From a bacterium (GTDB lineage: Bacteria > Hydrothermota > UBA3073 > JACQXS01), in contig JAUWHX010000022.1 of NCBI GenBank assembly GCA_030605695.1, positions 1 through 51,778 of the forward strand: 51,778 bases of DNA, written 5' to 3'. The translations under genes were made by a program, and so were the position numbers. The notes beneath the pieces were generated by a model, which was not told the DNA's origin, ran no database searches, and worked only from the letters and a program-made list of their open reading frames with translations. Each line of letters opens with the position of its first letter. Position 1 is the first letter of the stretch. Shown one piece after another: positions 16,144 through 23,725 of the stretch.

Positions 16144-16166
16144 AGGGCACAATATATTGTGTCCCT
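16144..16166. repeat. Short palindrome directly after the TonB receptor stop
   Basis: AGGGCACAATATATTGTGTCCCT is a 23-bp near-perfect palindrome starting a few bases after the stop codon (minus-strand context TTTAAGC...GTAGGGA). The same TTTAAGC-GTAGGGA context and a different palindrome follow the porin gene at 45759-45778. Confidence 0.55.
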
Positions 16167-16172
16167 ACTGGC

Positions 16173-18593
16173 TTAAAGTTTCACTTCCACTCCACCATAG
16201 ATAATGCAACCAGAATAAGGTGCATACATAAAAGCTGCATCATCAGGGTGCTTCTCATCTTGAACATAGTCAAGTAAGTTTTTTGCACCTACAAAGATGC
16301 CAAATCCCTGCTCAGTGAACTTCTTGGCTACTCGGGTATTTACTACCCAGAATGGGTCAGTATGCTTAATCTTGCTCTCAGTAGCTTCTACATCTTCCTC
16401 ACAGCAATAATCAATGAACATACTGCCAGTATAATCGCCACTCACCGCCAGATTCCAATCGCTCGGCGTAAATCCCAGTCCAATGTTTCCGGTAATAGCG
16501 GGGACACGGGAAATGTATTTGCTGTCATCAGCATATTTATTCCCGTGAGTAGGATTATCTATCCAGTCATCTCGCTTGCTTTCATATTGAGCATCGGTAT
16601 AAGCAAGAGTGAGGTCAAGAGCAAAGTCAGGTGCAAGAAGTGCTCTGGAGCCAAGTTCTACTCCTTGTGTATAAGCATTATCTATATTTGCCCATTCATA
16701 AGTGTAGCCCAGTTTTGCAGATGTTTCACTGGCATCTACAAACCCAATCTTATCTTGTAGGTTAGTGCGAAAGAGATTAGCATTTATCGTGAACTTCTCA
16801 GCAGAGTAATCTGCTCCAAGGTTGAAACTCACAGACTTTTCTGGCTTCAATCCCGCCGGTTTATTGACTCTCGGTGAACCACTGCAAAGATGCAAATCTT
16901 CACTAAACCCATAAGGAACTCTGAACCCAGTTCCTGCACTGCTCCGCAAAGTAAATTCAGGAGCTACCTTGAACATTAGTGCTACTCTCGGGCTAATAGC
17001 TTCCTCCTCATACTCAAGCGTAATTCTTTCCTCAGGAGCAACTTTTCCAGAACCTCCGAAATCATCTTTAGAGCGATGGATGTCATACCTTCCACCCAAC
17101 ACCAATTCCAGAATACCGCTTACTACAGAAACTTCGTCCTGAAGATAAACCCCAGCATCGTGTGCGTACTTTTCGCTTTCAGAAGTGTAAGTCCCACCAT
17201 AGTTGGGGTCATCCTCATCCACAATCACATATCTGCCTGACTCATCTAACTTGTTGTAGGAATACTGTGCTCCTCCCAAGAAACGATGCATACTACCAAT
17301 GGGATGAGAATAGTTCCAATCTACTACATAAAGATTCTCATCAGCAGTATAAGGAGCCATCTCATTTACAGGAGGAACAAGACCACCATGGGTCTCCATA
17401 AAGTCACCCAGAAAACCATCATTGGTGGCGTTGCGGTCATGAGTGCAATAACTGAGGTTAAGGTTAACTTCGTTGCCAAGCTGAAACTTCTTCTTGTATC
17501 CGACTCCTGTTTCATATCTGGTTGTTCTAATACACTCCGTGCCTGCTGAAAAAGGATTGTCCCAAGCCCCAGGCAACCAATCATCAGTGCTATCTGCATC
17601 ACCAATCTCACCGCCTATTCTTAACTCATTTAATGTGTTGCCCGAAAATGTAAGTTTGTCATCTCCTGACACATTATACACATTCACTCTGGCTCCCACA
17701 GTTAAGTTGTCTGTCTTAACCCTATCCGTGAAACCATCATCGTCTTCGTCAATTCCAGCTCCAGTGTTTTTCTGTGTGTTTATCATCATATCCATATTTC
17801 CGTATCTTCTGGAAGCAGATAGAGTATATTCATTGGTATTCGCTGTCCCAAAACTGGTACTCGCATTTATGGATGGTTCTGCACCCGGCTTTTTAGTAAC
17901 AATATTGATTATTCCCGAAATAGCAGAACTTCCATAAAGAGCACTTCCAGCACCTTTGACAATCTCTATCCTGTTTATATTTCCTGCTGGGACCTGCTGT
18001 GCTCCATATACTGATGCCAAACCAGAATAAGTGGGTTGACCATCAATCAATATCTGGCAGTGTCCTGATTCCAGTCCCTGCATCCTTATCACGCTGAAAT
18101 TGCAATATGAACACTGTTGCTCTACTCTTATGCCCGGCACTCCTTCCAATGCCTCATAAAGATTAGGAACACCTCTTTCTTTAAGTCTGCGAGAAGTAAT
18201 AACCTCAGTGCGGACAGGAGTATCCTTTATATATCGCGGAGTCCTGGTGCCAGTTACTACTACACCTCCCATTTCAATTGCACTTTCTTTCAACTTAAAA
18301 TCAAGAACCGCAGTCTCATTGGCAGAAACACTCACTTCTTTGGTAACTGCTCTATAGCCCATCATCGTTGCCATAACCTTATAATCTCCTGCAGGAATCT
18401 TCATCTGATATCTTCCATCTTCACCAGTCGCGGCTCCCAGAGTGGTCTTTCTAACAATAATATTCACGAGTGGCAACGATTCACCAGTTTCCTCATCTAC
18501 AACTTTCCCCTCAATTTTTCCAAACCCTTGTGCCAGAACAATTGCTGGCAATAGGAACATCAAAGCTCCTATAAATGCTTTCATCTTTTTCAT
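16173..18593 (-). CDS. TonB-dependent outer-membrane receptor with cysteine-containing plug
   Basis: The 806-residue protein has a signal peptide (1-21, cleaved near V-L-A-Q), a carboxypeptidase-regulatory-like beta-sandwich domain (24-110), a plug domain (about 115-235, with G-S-A-L-Y-G-S-S-A-I-S-G-I-I-N-I-V-T) and a 22-strand barrel to the C-terminus. It should import a ligand across the outer membrane using TonB energy. The plug carries Cys161, Cys164, His178 and Cys179 (Q-C-S-Y-C-N, S-G-H-C-Q), an arrangement able to bind a soft metal. The ligand is not determined. It is the last gene of the metal/sulfur run, preceded by a relic of another receptor and followed by a terminator. A GGAAGG ribosome site precedes the ATG. 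Confidence 0.93.
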   Translation of the reverse strand: MKKMKAFIGALMFLLPAIVLAQGFGKIEGKVVDEETGESLPLVNIIVRKTTLGAATGEDGRYQMKIPAGDYKVMATMMGYRAVTKEVSVSANETAVLDFKLKESAIEMGGVVVTGTRTPRYIKDTPVRTEVITSRRLKERGVPNLYEALEGVPGIRVEQQCSYCNFSVIRMQGLESGHCQILIDGQPTYSGLASVYGAQQVPAGNINRIEIVKGAGSALYGSSAISGIINIVTKKPGAEPSINASTSFGTANTNEYTLSASRRYGNMDMMINTQKNTGAGIDEDDDGFTDRVKTDNLTVGARVNVYNVSGDDKLTFSGNTLNELRIGGEIGDADSTDDWLPGAWDNPFSAGTECIRTTRYETGVGYKKKFQLGNEVNLNLSYCTHDRNATNDGFLGDFMETHGGLVPPVNEMAPYTADENLYVVDWNYSHPIGSMHRFLGGAQYSYNKLDESGRYVIVDEDDPNYGGTYTSESEKYAHDAGVYLQDEVSVVSGILELVLGGRYDIHRSKDDFGGSGKVAPEERITLEYEEEAISPRVALMFKVAPEFTLRSSAGTGFRVPYGFSEDLHLCSGSPRVNKPAGLKPEKSVSFNLGADYSAEKFTINANLFRTNLQDKIGFVDASETSAKLGYTYEWANIDNAYTQGVELGSRALLAPDFALDLTLAYTDAQYESKRDDWIDNPTHGNKYADDSKYISRVPAITGNIGLGFTPSDWNLAVSGDYTGSMFIDYCCEEDVEATESKIKHTDPFWVVNTRVAKKFTEQGFGIFVGAKNLLDYVQDEKHPDDAAFMYAPYSGCIIYGGVEVKL

Positions 18594-18683
18594 CCTTCCT
18601 TCTCCTTTCTTGCCTAACCCTTGATTAATAAAACTCCCAATTTATTCTATTTATCTCTCTTTCATTTTTGCTCACCTCCTTCC

Positions 18684-18845
18684 TCAATACTTATATTCCA
18701 TTCCTACTGTCCATATTCTTGGAGAAGCTGGCTCACCATAAGACCATTCATAATCTATGTCAAGTAGATTAGTAATATTAAAGAATAATCTAATCATCTT
18801 TTTTATAGAGTAATCCGCCTTAAAATCAACCTTTTCTACTGTTAC
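18684..18845 (-). pseudogene. C-terminal fragment of a second TonB-dependent receptor
   Basis: Translating from 18845 leftwards gives about 53 residues ending K-M-I-R-L-F-F-N-I-T-N-L-L-D-I-D-Y-E and P-A-S-P-R-I-W-T-V-G-M-E-Y-K-Y before TGA (18684-18686). N-L-L-D-x-x-Y followed by P-x-R-x-W-x-x-G and a terminal aromatic residue is the last two strands of a TonB receptor barrel. No start, plug or remaining barrel is present, and the fragment begins right after the stop of the small protein gene, so it is a deletion relic. Confidence 0.75.
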
Positions 18846-19055
18846 CTACCCTAACCGACTCTTATAACTGGGTAACTGTTCATCTACCATCCGACCATAC
18901 GATTCAGCTACCATTGAGACAAATGTAGGAAAAACCTCTTCTGGAAGATGAAGCGTTACCGACCCACAATTAATGTGAACCAAGCCACAACTACATCTAC
19001 GGATATGCCCAATCTTGCTTTTGACAACATCTATTATTCTATGCTCCTCGTCCAT
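18846..19055 (-). CDS. Small CxC/HxxC protein, paralogous family member 1
   Basis: The 69-residue product starts at ATG 19053-19055 (AGGAGGTGATAAAA upstream); a GTG three codons earlier would place the ribosome site too close. The core is I-R-R-C-S-C-G-L-V-H-I-N-C-G-S-V-T-L-H-L, then F-x-x-F-V-S-M-V: two cysteines as CxC, a histidine, and a third cysteine three residues after it, enough to bind a metal. The same layout occurs at 27844-28038 and 29448-29642 and, degenerate, at 19583-19792. I do not know a named family. It lies between the NifX-like gene and the receptor relic, with a nested hairpin upstream. Confidence 0.8.
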   Translation of the reverse strand: MDEEHRIIDVVKSKIGHIRRCSCGLVHINCGSVTLHLPEEVFPTFVSMVAESYGRMVDEQLPSYKSRLG

Positions 19056-19077
19056 TTTTATCACCTCCTTTTAACGA

Positions 19078-19132
19078 GGGCACCCTTGAACAGGGGGTGA
19101 TTATGCGTGTTTTTTTCACCCGAAGGATGCCC
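19078..19132 (-). other. Nested hairpin upstream of the small CxC protein gene
   Basis: On the minus strand GGGCATCCTT (19123-19132) pairs with AAGGGTGCCC (19078-19087) over 10 bp including one G-U. Inside it GGGTGA (19116-19121) pairs with TCACCC (19095-19100). No U tract follows; the ribosome site of the small gene begins about 10 nt after the outer stem. It could be an mRNA-stability or translation-control element, or a processing site between the NifX-like gene and the small gene. Confidence 0.5.
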
Positions 19133-19158
19133 CCATTTGTACTAATTTCATCCATGCT

Positions 19159-19560
19159 CTAACATATACGCTCTTTCAAGCTGGGCAACTTGTCTTCAAT
19201 ATAAAGAGAAACTGCCGTATCAATACCTTTCTCATCAGTGACAACTACTTTAAGCCCAGAAACTTCCAAATCCTGATATGCACCAAAACCTACTCTCCCG
19301 GTTATAAGCACATCGCAATCCTTTATTACCTCTCTTATCTCCTTATGCCTTTTTGCTGCAATTTCACCAAAACCATGTTGTCCCCTCTCATCCAACTGTG
19401 GATGCAGTTCTACATCTGCAAACTCCCCATGTCCCGGCTTATCTCTTGTCTCTTTATTCACTGCTTTGTCATTTTCTACTGTAACTACAACAAAGTAAGG
19501 CGCACCACCAAGATGCTCACTAATGCTGGTCTTATCTTCACTTGCTATTGCAATCTTCAT
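19159..19560 (-). CDS. NifX/NafY-like (dinitrogenase iron-molybdenum cofactor domain) protein
   Basis: The 133-residue protein starts MKIAIASEDKTSISEHLGGA and has F-V-V-V-T-V-E-N early and D-C-D-V-L-I-T-G-R-V-G-F-G-A later, the signature of the RNase-H-like NifX/NifB-C domain (PF02579) that carries metal-sulfur cofactors or clusters. Many anaerobes have such proteins without nitrogenase, and no nif genes occur here. One cysteine (D-C-D) and several histidines could be ligands. Its position between two members of the small Cys/His family suggests a shared metal-cluster carrier role, which is an inference. AAAGGAGGTGATAAAAA precedes the ATG. Confidence 0.88.
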   Translation of the reverse strand: MKIAIASEDKTSISEHLGGAPYFVVVTVENDKAVNKETRDKPGHGEFADVELHPQLDERGQHGFGEIAAKRHKEIREVIKDCDVLITGRVGFGAYQDLEVSGLKVVVTDEKGIDTAVSLYIEDKLPSLKERIC

Positions 19561-19582
19561 TTTTTATCACCTCCTTTTTCAA

Positions 19583-19792
19583 TCATTTATCTTCAGACTC
19601 CTGACTGCCTTTTCCATTTAATCCTAATCTATGGTAAGCGTCGTTTACCATCATAGCAAAATCAACAAACATTTCTGGATTAAATCTAAGAGAGGCATTT
19701 GTCCAGTTAAGATGAACAACATTATGTTTGCATACAAACACATTGGCATAATACCTCTTATCATCCGCGAGTATTTTGTTTTGAACTTCCAT
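19583..19792 (-). CDS. Small protein, degenerate member of the CxC/HxxC family
   Basis: The 69-residue product is counted from ATG 19790-19792, preceded by AGGAGGCAAAGAAA. Its core F-V-C-K-H-N-V-V-H-L-N-W-T-N-A-S-L-R-F, then F-V-D-F-A-M-M-V, aligns with the CxC/HxxC proteins (C...V-H-I-x-C...L-x-L...F-x-x-F-V-x-x-V) but keeps only one cysteine; tryptophan replaces the last. It may have lost metal binding or pair with the other members. It overlaps the preceding 50-residue frame by 32 nt. Confidence 0.72.
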   Translation of the reverse strand: MEVQNKILADDKRYYANVFVCKHNVVHLNWTNASLRFNPEMFVDFAMMVNDAYHRLGLNGKGSQESEDK

Positions 19793-19913
19793 TTTCTTTG
19801 CCTCCTTTCTCACTCTTTTCTTGAGAAGGAATATCCTTAAATTCCTGAACTTCCTTCATCAGTTCCCGCTCCTCAAGAATATGTTTTAAGTTGACTGTTC
19901 TTTCTTTTCTCAT
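19761..19913 (-). CDS. Charged 50-residue protein, unknown
   Basis: ATG at 19911-19913 follows a good ribosome site (AAAAAAGGAGGGAACG) and opens a 50-codon frame ending in TGA at 19761-19763. The first 30 residues (MRKERTVNLKHILEERELMK...) are charged and likely helical, and the tail is rich in Lys, Ser and Gly. The last 32 nt overlap the next small gene, and its own codons contain that gene's ribosome site. The region fills an otherwise empty gap in the operon. No homologue comes to mind, so it may be a small real protein or only a translational-coupling frame. Confidence 0.5.
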   Translation of the reverse strand: MRKERTVNLKHILEERELMKEVQEFKDIPSQEKSEKGGKENGSSKQNTRG

Positions 19914-19932
19914 CGTTCCCTCCTTTTTTACA

Positions 19933-20331
19933 TTATTCTTTTATCCATCTAAAAGACACAATATTCAGGAATACTCCAGAAATTAGCACGAATAGCAATA
20001 ATACTATCTGACGCCCATCAACTGGAGTCTCACCACAATGTTCTACTATATGAAAGATGTTAAAAGGCGTAAATACCAGTGAGAAGACAAAATTGGTAAT
20101 CCTATACCATTTCCTTTCAACGAATGCCGTCACGACTACTATAACCATCGGCACTAAATAGAAAAAGAGCATCATCCACATCATTGGTGCTATTGGATTT
20201 TTTTCTATCAGTTCTTGCGACATAGCAATACTTTCACCCCAAAAAAGCGGTATTATAGCTAAAAGTGAATGAATGACCAACCCCAAAAGGAATACTATCC
20301 ATAATGTTATTATTTTTGTTCTGTTACTCAT
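19933..20331 (-). CDS. Four-helix membrane protein, unknown
   Basis: The 132-residue product has four hydrophobic segments (about 7-30, 50-70, 76-95 and 105-127). The loop F-H-I-V-E-H-C-G-E-T-P-V-D-G-R between helices 3 and 4 holds two histidines and a cysteine. The ATG overlaps the methyltransferase stop (ATGA). The first 13 or so codons are almost identical to the signal-peptide region of the LolA-like gene at 24961-25767, which suggests the 5' end was copied. I do not recognise the family. As part of a tightly coupled operon it probably works with the exporter and methyltransferase. Confidence 0.75.
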   Translation of the reverse strand: MSNRTKIITLWIVFLLGLVIHSLLAIIPLFWGESIAMSQELIEKNPIAPMMWMMLFFYLVPMVIVVVTAFVERKWYRITNFVFSLVFTPFNIFHIVEHCGETPVDGRQIVLLLFVLISGVFLNIVSFRWIKE

Positions 20332-21350
20332 AATTTACCTCCTTTCCGACCGATGTCGATGTCTACTGGTCCTACAGGTGTGTCCAGCGTGCATGAATGG
20401 ATGGATTTGAACCCAATGCGAGTCATGGCATCGGCAATAAAGCCCTGGTCAAAACACATATCTTGACCCATCAGTGATATAGAGGACATACCTAGCACCA
20501 TAATTTCAGGCTTGGTCCGTTCGTGGGTCAGGCCTTCGGCTGAACTGATGAACACGCCTCCTGGATTGAGGGCATCGTAAATCTTCTTCATGAATGTGTC
20601 CATGTCGTGTCTGGCAAAGTTAAGTGTAAAACTTGCCCACACCAGGTCATACTCCCCACCGATAGAGTCTATCATGTAGTTACCTCCCATTACCTCCATT
20701 CGGGCCTCCATCTCGTACTCCTTAATAAAATTCTCTGCCACCTTGGCTACAGGCGGTTGGTCAAATATAACTCCCTTCATAGTTGGATGGGAACCTACAA
20801 TAGCGATTCCTACCATTCCGGGACCGCCGCCTAGGTCAAGCATTTTTTTGATGGATGAGAACTCGGGTAGCACCGATACAATTTCTATTGCTTGCTGGGC
20901 CATACCAGCTCGCTCGTAGTTAGCCATAGCGACTGCAATCTGCTCCCACATCTCCCCCGAACTCATATCCTCTGGTGTGGACGGTGGACCCTCCTTAACC
21001 AGATTGGCCAGATTTTCAAGTGGTGCCCAAAACTGGTTTTGAATAGACAAATGCTGTCCAAGGTAAGTCTGACTGCCCTCCACCATAAATGTCTGGGTGA
21101 CAGGGGTATTCTGGTACAGACCATCTTTTTTCATTATCAATCCGCTCGCCGCCAGACCGTCCAGAAACAGCCTTGTGTTTACAAGATGTCCCCCAATTGC
21201 TCCCGCCACAGATTGAGCCGAACTGGGTTCACTCAAATGGTTGAATACCTTCAGTTCGATGCCTGTCATCAGCATCTTATGTCGGATTGGGGCAATGAGT
21301 ATCCCGTATAGGTTATCAAAACTAACATTTACTTCCGGCAACTTTTTCAT
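20328..21350 (-). CDS. SAM-dependent O-methyltransferase (AOMT/hydroxyindole O-methyltransferase-like)
   Basis: The 340-residue enzyme has an N-terminal winged-helix dimerisation region (about 15-100) and a Rossmann domain with SAM motif L-D-L-G-G-G-P-G-M-V at 171-180, then F-D-Q-P-P and a V-W-A-S-F-T-L-N-F core. This is the plan of small-molecule O-methyltransferases that methylate hydroxyl groups of phenolic or indolic compounds or polyketides. It overlaps both neighbours by 4 nt (RND exporter before, membrane protein after), so it is co-translated with a transporter and may modify the exported molecule (inference). Its base composition is visibly richer in G and C than its neighbours, pointing to transfer from another lineage. 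Confidence 0.85.
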   Translation of the reverse strand: MKKLPEVNVSFDNLYGILIAPIRHKMLMTGIELKVFNHLSEPSSAQSVAGAIGGHLVNTRLFLDGLAASGLIMKKDGLYQNTPVTQTFMVEGSQTYLGQHLSIQNQFWAPLENLANLVKEGPPSTPEDMSSGEMWEQIAVAMANYERAGMAQQAIEIVSVLPEFSSIKKMLDLGGGPGMVGIAIVGSHPTMKGVIFDQPPVAKVAENFIKEYEMEARMEVMGGNYMIDSIGGEYDLVWASFTLNFARHDMDTFMKKIYDALNPGGVFISSAEGLTHERTKPEIMVLGMSSISLMGQDMCFDQGFIADAMTRIGFKSIHSCTLDTPVGPVDIDIGRKGGKL

Positions 21351-23713
21351 AATGTGTCCTCCTTTCTATTTATTCTTTTTTCCTTTCCGAATGGTTTCGT
21401 CCACATAATCAAAACTGGTGTTACAAAGAAGTCTGCAAGCAGTGCCGCAGAAATTGCCACAATTGTATATCCTCCAAGATGAAAATACGTCTTGTCCAGC
21501 GAAGTTAAATAGGCAACAAATCCAAGAACAATAATAAGAGTGGTCATAAAAAGAGCTTTTCCTACTGTCCTGAATGTTTCCTGTATCGCTTCTTTATAAT
21601 TTCCTCTCCTGAAGAACTCAAGCTTGCAATGATTTATAAAATGAATCGTATCATCAACAGCCAGCCCAAGAATCATTGGACCTAATATCATTGTCATCAT
21701 ATCAAGAGGTATTTTAGAGTAACCCATTAGCCCTCCAGCAAAAATAGTCGGTGCGATATTTGGTATCATAGCTATTAATCCTGTTCTCACACTGTTAAAC
21801 ACAATCATCATCAGTATAGTTATTACAAGTAGTGCTATGAAAAGAGAACGAATCTGTCCCTTTGTTATATAAGTAGCCATTGTGGAAAACTGGACTGCTG
21901 TACCTACCATACCAAATTTAGCGTCAGGAAAAAGTTCTTTAGTTCGTCTCTCAAGGTAGTTCCATTGCCTTTCAAACTCATTACTTTCGAAATCCATTAT
22001 ATCCGCACTTATACGCAGTATTGTATAGTTAAAATCAACCCAGTTTTCCGCCTCTGTTCCACCTGACATCTCATAGAGCAAAAGTAATTGTGATACAAGT
22101 TCTTCATCATCAGGAATAGAATAGTATTTAGGGTCATCGCTATGCATAACTTGATTCAAATCCTTTACAATATCAGCAAGCGAATAAGCTCTTTTTACGC
22201 ATGGGAATTTGCTGACCTCTGTTGTAAGTATATCAAGCTTTTTTAAAACTTTCGGGTCTTTTGCTCTGTCCTGTTCTTTGAACTTAAGCGTAACTTCATA
22301 ACTCCACATTGAACCTACTTTCGTATTGCAGATATGCCAGAGCTTGGCTCTAAAAGGCACTTTCAAACCCATCTTTTCCATTCGCATATCAACCTCTACT
22401 TTTGTAAGTCCAATAACAAGTGCCACCACAATAATTCCAAAAATAACTACGATTTTGGCAGGATGTGATAAAACCCACCCACTAAATCTTACAAAAAGTC
22501 GTTCTGGTCTGCCGCCACCTTTTTCAGCATATTCGGGATGCGGTTTTCTATCTTTCCCAAACGAAAGAATAGCAGGAGTAAAGAGCATTACAATTATATA
22601 AGCAAATATTACACAAGTCCCTGCTGATAACCCCATCCACTTGACTGTTTTAATATCAACGAATAAAAATGAGAGAAGAGCTACGAGAGTTGTTGCGGCT
22701 GTAAAGAGTATGGGCCATCCTGTGTTTTCAATGCTATGTATAACCGAATCTTTTCTCCTGCCAGTTGCAAGAAACTTCTGTTTGAAGAAGTTAAAGATAT
22801 GAACAGAGTAACCAATAGAGACAGCCAGTGCCAATAAAACAGGCATAATCATAACCGTATTATCAACTTTAATCCCAAGCCACCCCATACTACCAAAAAC
22901 CCAGATAATAGAACTAATAGCAGTTATCAATGGTATAAACAGACCTCTAAGTGAACGTAAAAGTATTACCAGAACAACGATTGTGATGAGAATAGAAATA
23001 CCAAAAATTCTGCCTGCCTCTTTGCCATAATAACTTCTTTTCTCATGATTTAACACGGGCATTCCGGTTGCCTTAAGATTGAAATTCTTATATTTGTCCT
23101 GCCCGACAATCTCTATTGCAGTCCTACCAACTACAAGCTGTGGATATTCTCCCATACTCGTTCCCTTGGTTTCAGGGTAACTCCCAAGTCTTAAAAGTAT
23201 CCATGCTTGTTTGCAGTCATCAGAAAATAGTCTGTTCACAAGAGACTTCTTGGAAAATGCAAGTCTCTTTATCTCAACAATTTTCTCCTGTTCAGTTGGA
23301 ATCTCATCAGGTACAATATTACCAACAATCAATCCCTCTTCTGTGCCTCTTGCAAAATCCATATCTGTAATTGACATCAGTTTGTCAGCATAAGGAACCT
23401 TCTTTTTCAATTCCTGACCTAATTCCCGCATCATCTTCAATATACTTGGCGAAAAGACATCATCCGCTTCTACAAGAACAGCAACATAGTCGTTATTCCC
23501 AAAAATTTCTTCAAACTCCCTTTTAGCAATTGCCAGAGGGTCATCAGGTAAAAACCAACTCTCATTCGAGACATCAATCTGGATTCGTTTCATACCCATT
23601 ATCGCTACAATATTAAGAGTAATCAGTCCTACAATAATCAACCAGCGAAACCTTATTATGGTACTCGCTCTTTCGCCAAACCATTCATTGATTCTCTCAA
23701 TCTTTCTTGACAT
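21347..23713 (-). CDS. RND/MMPL-family exporter
   Basis: The 788-residue inner-membrane protein has the duplicated RND plan: TM1 (about 22-40), a large periplasmic loop, five TMs (about 235-380), TM7 (about 410-430), a second loop and five final TMs. Motifs G-L-A-V-D-D-T-I-H-F-I-N-H near the C-terminus and A-L-A-V-S-I-G-Y-S-V-H-I-F-N-F-F in the first half fit the MMPL/HpnN branch, which uses proton flow to move lipids or hydrophobic molecules to the outer membrane. The upstream neighbours, a beta-barrel protein and a LolA-like protein, are the usual partners of this branch. The substrate is unknown. GGAGGTAAAA precedes the ATG. Confidence 0.9.
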   Translation of the reverse strand: MSRKIERINEWFGERASTIIRFRWLIIVGLITLNIVAIMGMKRIQIDVSNESWFLPDDPLAIAKREFEEIFGNNDYVAVLVEADDVFSPSILKMMRELGQELKKKVPYADKLMSITDMDFARGTEEGLIVGNIVPDEIPTEQEKIVEIKRLAFSKKSLVNRLFSDDCKQAWILLRLGSYPETKGTSMGEYPQLVVGRTAIEIVGQDKYKNFNLKATGMPVLNHEKRSYYGKEAGRIFGISILITIVVLVILLRSLRGLFIPLITAISSIIWVFGSMGWLGIKVDNTVMIMPVLLALAVSIGYSVHIFNFFKQKFLATGRRKDSVIHSIENTGWPILFTAATTLVALLSFLFVDIKTVKWMGLSAGTCVIFAYIIVMLFTPAILSFGKDRKPHPEYAEKGGGRPERLFVRFSGWVLSHPAKIVVIFGIIVVALVIGLTKVEVDMRMEKMGLKVPFRAKLWHICNTKVGSMWSYEVTLKFKEQDRAKDPKVLKKLDILTTEVSKFPCVKRAYSLADIVKDLNQVMHSDDPKYYSIPDDEELVSQLLLLYEMSGGTEAENWVDFNYTILRISADIMDFESNEFERQWNYLERRTKELFPDAKFGMVGTAVQFSTMATYITKGQIRSLFIALLVITILMMIVFNSVRTGLIAMIPNIAPTIFAGGLMGYSKIPLDMMTMILGPMILGLAVDDTIHFINHCKLEFFRRGNYKEAIQETFRTVGKALFMTTLIIVLGFVAYLTSLDKTYFHLGGYTIVAISAALLADFFVTPVLIMWTKPFGKEKRINRKEDTL

Positions 23714-23725
23714 TTTTACCTCCTT

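Noticed and set aside
19159-19560. Nitrogen fixation from the NifX-like gene
   Set aside because: No nifH, nifD, nifK or nifB gene is in the window; NifX-domain proteins are common without nitrogenase.
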